64,000 bases of DNA from the NCBI GenBank assembly GCA_027625915.1, contig JANTQA010000012.1:3193001-3257000 (forward strand). The letters run 5' to 3'. The notes under the pieces are model-generated. The model did not search any database, was not told the DNA's origin, and saw only the letters and a program-made list of their open reading frames with translations. A program made the translations under genes and the position numbers. Positions 60,301 to 64,000 of this stretch are shown here, in pieces (the stretch's first letter is position 1; every line of letters starts with the position of its first letter). The stretch comes from Anaeramoeba flamelloides. Taxonomy: Eukaryota > Metamonada > Anaeramoebidae.

Positions 60301-62871
60301 GAAATGAAAATACTTGTTAAAGCCACCTTGACTAAGATTTCTTCAGTAAACATACCAACCCATTTACCACAAACATTTCTAGCGTTTTTTAGTCCATCGG
60401 GGGCATCATCATTAATTTTTGTAACAAAATCCTCTATTAATTTGTAAATTGGTCTGCATTCTGAAGCCGGTGCCCTTCTAGATAAAGTCAAATTAAAAAT
60501 AATTGAAAAAAATCTTAATTGTTCGGTCTTTTGATCAAACTTAATTGAAGAATCAAGAAAGGGCTCGAGTCCTAAGTAACCCTGGGAATTGCCCTTTTCT
60601 AAGATATTTGTCACTGCCCAATTTGTAAAATTTGATAACACTGGGGCAAAATTATTTGGCTCAACGGGGAAGGTATGATTTGTTTCATCATTTATATAGT
60701 CTCTAAATTTTTCCATGAAGCAAATAATTTTCCCATTTTCTACCCAGCTTTCTTTTTTGACTTGGTCACAAACCTGAATAATATAATTTTGGCTCTCTTG
60801 CGAAGATGGTTCAAATTCTTTATCGTAAATTACTTCACCTAATTCTTGTGTTTCCAAAGGATCAACACCGGTTCGATCGATCGTTTCTATCCCCCAAAGA
60901 ATATATCCGGTAAGAACATTTTCTTTTTGGGCAAACCCACTTTCTTCCAAATTAACAGCTTTCATTAATGGTAAATCATCTGGCAAAAATTGTGCAGGTT
61001 CTTCTGCAGGTTTTAATTGGGATGCTTTGATTGAGAAAAATACCAATAATGATAAAAAGATCAAAATGATCAAATATCTGTATTTTTGTATATAGGGTGA
61101 ATGATATTTATAAAAATATTTTTCTAAAAAGCGAAAATCTCCAAGATCTTCTTCCTCGTTGTTTTGTATTTCAAAACATTTTTTGAAAGCAGCTCTAATA
61201 AAATTTGATTTTTTCTTTTTCTTTTTCTTTTCTTTTTTTGTTTTAGTTTTAATTTTCTTTTTCTTTTCCTTTTTCGTTTTTTTTTTCTTTTCTTGTTTCG
61301 TTTTCTTATTATTTGTCTTGTTTTCATTTTCTAAATCTTTTGTTTTTGATTTGATATTTATCTCTGAACCGGACATTGAAGTGGTAACAGATTCAGTAGA
61401 GTGGCTTGAACATGAATCCGAGTCTGAAACCGAATTATAACTCGAATCTAACGTATTACTAGATGGGTCATCCGAAGAATTTGAACTACTAAATCGATCA
61501 CTCATTTCAATACCATTGCCTTGCTTTGATTTTTTTTTCTTTTTAGAAGAAGGTTTATGAAAACAACAACATATTTTTTTATATACAGTTTTTGAATCAG
61601 GGAGATTAAAGCAACACTGCTTTTCACCAAAACTATTCCAAATAATAATTATTGAAGGAAACCACGTAATAACTAATAAATAATTAAAGACAACAGCCAT
61701 TCCAGTGAAAATTCCAAAATATCTAATTGATGGAATTGTTGAGGCAATGTTACCAAAAAATGCACCTGTTGAAGTAGACGTGGTAATTAACATAGAAATC
61801 GTGGCCCGAGAATAAGCCCAGTTCATTCTTGTGAAATTATTTTGAGAAATCTCCTTTTTTTCATGCTTTGATTGTCTCCAAGCATCTAACATTATAAAAA
61901 TATCATCACATCCTATTAAATGGAAAAATAATCAAATAATTTAATTCATTTTTTTGTTTTTTTTTTTTTTTATTTGATTGAATAGATTTTTTACGTAAAA
62001 AATCACATTATTAATAAATAATAGATAATAAAATCAAATTTCAATTTAAAATAAGTTAATTTTACAGTCAGTATGATATATAAGGTACAAACTTTAAAGG
62101 AAATTTAAGGAACATAAATCTCAAATTTCCGTACAAAAACTTTGGATTCTAGTAAAATAATTTGTGTAAAAAAAAAAAATTCCAAAAAATGTGTTTTAAT
62201 ATGGGATTTTTTTGTACCTTAAATTTTATTCAAAGTTTGTCTGTTAAAAGTTATATTAACTGTATCTCAAAAGTTGAATATTGAAAGTTCAAATTAATTT
62301 TTAATAATTTTCGGTTTTTTTTTATTGATTTGTCAGCTTTTTATTGATTTTATCAATTAATATTTAGAAACAAGATTTAAGAAATGATTTTTTTTTTTTT
62401 TTCAACTATAAATAGTTAAATAAAAGTTTAATGTGTTATTAGTCATTTATTTAAAGATTACTAATGTATTTGAAAGATAATACTTCATTGAATTATTAAT
62501 AAAATATCTTTTCAATTGTTTTATTTAATTATTTTAAATAATTGTTTGATTTATGGGATCTTCAAATATTGAAGAAATATTAATGAAGAAATAGAATAAA
62601 ACAAAATAAAGGTTTAAAAGGTTACCAATTCCTAAAACAATAAAAAGTGACAAAAAATTCAACATATTGAAGGAACCAACATTCAATATAACCCTATAAA
62701 TAAAATAACTCAACGGTAAAGACATGATAGTATGGAATATCCCACATGCAGTTAAAAATAAACTTTTTGTGTGAAACCACGTATATAAAAATACCATTAC
62801 AATTGAAGCAAAAATTAGTGAAGAATCATGCAATAACATTTCGTTTACATAATGTTGAGTAATCCCAGTCC
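57325..62871 (-). CDS. Dispatched-like RND transporter with sterol-sensing domain (5' partial)
   Basis: Visible exons 62871-62626, 61912-60122 and 57782-57325 close in phase to about 831 aa; the start lies beyond the window. RND proteins of the Patched/Dispatched/NPC1 group move lipids or lipid-linked cargo, driven by an ion gradient. Seen here: sterol-sensing-type helices (IFASIVMVFLYTWF; LSLFIVLGIG-CDDIFIMLDAW), NYLLVITWFP, a large extracytosolic loop after FFSIKASQLKPAEEPAQFL, and the second bundle with GISVD-YIVHFCHAYN. The acidic residues of both ion-relay helices (GCDD and SVDY) are present. The cytosolic loop carries CC and CCC pairs and a long Ser- and Lys-rich insert; the tail is Lys/Glu-rich then Ser/Asp-rich. 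Dispatched fits better than Patched by these motifs, but the assignment is by eye. Confidence 0.87.
58448..58560. repeat. Hairpin repeat H, eroded A module
   Basis: GTTAGGTTTTCTAGGATTTG opens an arm whose partner is CAAATTCTGGAAAACTACTG. It is more diverged than other A modules. Confidence 0.5.
58571..58764. mobile_element. R7 MITE, diverged copy
   Basis: AAAGTTAGTTCCACTTTTAA is mirrored by TTAAAAGTAGAATTGTATG; inner arms CAAACTTTCAACAAAAATTAA and complement. The TA border is partly eroded. Confidence 0.7.
62063..62264. mobile_element. R7 MITE in a Dispatched-like intron
   Basis: TA-CAGTCAGTATGATATATAA on the left and TTAAAAGTTATATTAACTG-TA on the right. The interior GATTCTAGTAAAATAA matches the 54644 copy. 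It lies in the 713-bp intron 61913-62625. Confidence 0.7.
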
Positions 62872-64000
62872 CTATTGTTAAAAAAATATTATAAAGAGTT
62901 AAGAAGAGTGAAATTTTTATAAAAATTATGATAATTGATATAGTAATTAATTTTAATATAATTTTATATATGTATAATTGTATCAGACTAATTGGTAATT
63001 TAAATTTGAAGTTTATTATTTGGGCAGCCGATTCAATAGATTATTAAACTGGTCTTTGAATTTTTGTAATATATATATAATATAATCGATTTCACTTTCG
63101 AGGCAAAAACTTTGAACGGAAATTAAAGGAGAAAAAATATTCAAACTTTTACACCTCCCAGCTTTTTGAGAGATTTTTGACAAAAAAATAGAAATCTTTT
63201 TTTAAAAATAAATTTAGTTTTGGGGGTTCCCATATGGTTAGTAATTCTTATTTATTTATTTTATTCCAAAGATAATATAGTTCTTATTTTGGTATAGGTC
63301 ATATTAAATTTGATAAGCTACTTTATCAATGTTGGATCAATGAGGTTACCATTTTTAAAAAGAGTTCATTTTCCCCAATTATTTTTAAGTAAAAAAGATC
63401 TCCTTATCCTTTTTGTTTGAATTTTTAAATCTGGAAAATAAAATAAATAATTTGTAAAATATTTTTTATTTTGAAGAAATATCATTTTTAATAATTTCTT
63501 ATAATTTTATATTAATGGCAATAAAATGAAATGTTTGTCTTATTTGAAAAATAAATCAAAATATTGAATTCTGAAAGATCAGAAAAAAAATAATAATCTT
63601 TTCTTTTGTTCACTAATATTTATTAAATTACTTGAAAGTTAAAAGATTAGTTGATATTTTATTTCAAATATTAAGAGTGTAAACAATGAACTTTTATTAT
63701 TTAAATCAGTTATTTGATCATCTTTATAATTTTTTTAAAAAAAATATTTATTTGGATTCGATTTATTTGTTTGACAATATTTATAAAATATGAGAAATAA
63801 AATTTTTTAAATCGATTTGAACCTTTTATTTCTAAAAGAAAAAAAAATTAAAAAATGGGAAAATTAAGAATTGGGTTATTAATTATTGATAATAAATAAT
63901 CAAATTTAAAAGGATTTTTTTAGATTTATAAGTTGAATTTTCCAGATTTTAAAAAAGTATTTTAGGAGATTTTTTAGTTTAATAGTTTTGTTGTTTTTCT
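62872..64000. other. Upstream intron of the Dispatched-like gene (to window end)
   Basis: The acceptor AACAATAG ends at 62872, so the sequence to the window edge is at least in part intron. A one-arm R7 fragment lies near 63085-63145 (CGATTTCACTTTCGAGGCAA). I found no further exon on the minus strand. Confidence 0.55.

Noticed and set aside
61159-61440. Plus-strand Phe-rich frame
   Set aside because: Shadow of the Lys-rich loop of the Dispatched-like protein.
1-64000. tRNA, rRNA or other known RNA genes
   Set aside because: A by-eye look for B-box-like GGTTCGANNCC and cloverleaf arms found only partial matches within coding exons; a tRNA-finding program would be the proper test.

Overview
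The window is very AT-rich nuclear DNA of a eukaryote. Its genes are split by GT-AG introns, exons stand out as islands of higher G+C, every recognisable gene ends in TAA, and proteins carry Asn/Lys/Glu-rich runs. The gene set (importin alpha, proteasome beta1, WDR11, a DENN protein, a Dispatched-type RND transporter, a USP relative) points to a free-living-type protist. AT-rich amoeboid lineages such as Anaeramoeba or dictyostelids come to mind, but the sequence alone does not settle the lineage.

Layout. 1-9456: mostly repeats, plus a tentative two-exon gene for a ~101-aa single-pass membrane protein (3382-6220, +). 9457-14016 (+): two-exon USP4/11/15-class protein that appears to have lost the whole catalytic triad. 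15351-23628 (-): DENN-domain protein ending in a PH-like domain, three exons. 28321-35821 (-): WDR11, two exons separated by a 3.2 kb intron. 39078-47653 (+): importin alpha, five exons, with a 5.3 kb intron holding a decayed LINE. 49080-53662 (-): proteasome beta1, four exons. 57325-62871 (-): Dispatched-like transporter whose 5' exons lie beyond the window. I rebuilt exon borders by hand from conserved protein sequence, GT/AG sites and reading phase; the phases close for all six recognised genes.

The genes are housekeeping and trafficking functions with no shared operon or pathway: nuclear import, protein turnover, Golgi tethering (WDR11), Rab activation (DENN) and membrane transport.

About three quarters of the window is non-coding and full of short inverted-repeat elements: TA-flanked Tc1/mariner-like MITEs, a TTAA-flanked GGGACTA family, a CACTA-like foldback and several unclassified ones. 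One repeat is more unusual. It is a modular set of hairpins sharing the end GTTAGGTTTT, and every substantial copy lies inside an intron of a host gene. The most notable findings are this intron-bound hairpin family, the apparent pseudo-deubiquitinase, the TTAA insertion with a recognisable empty-site counterpart, and the proteasome exon border placed exactly at the autocleavage site.
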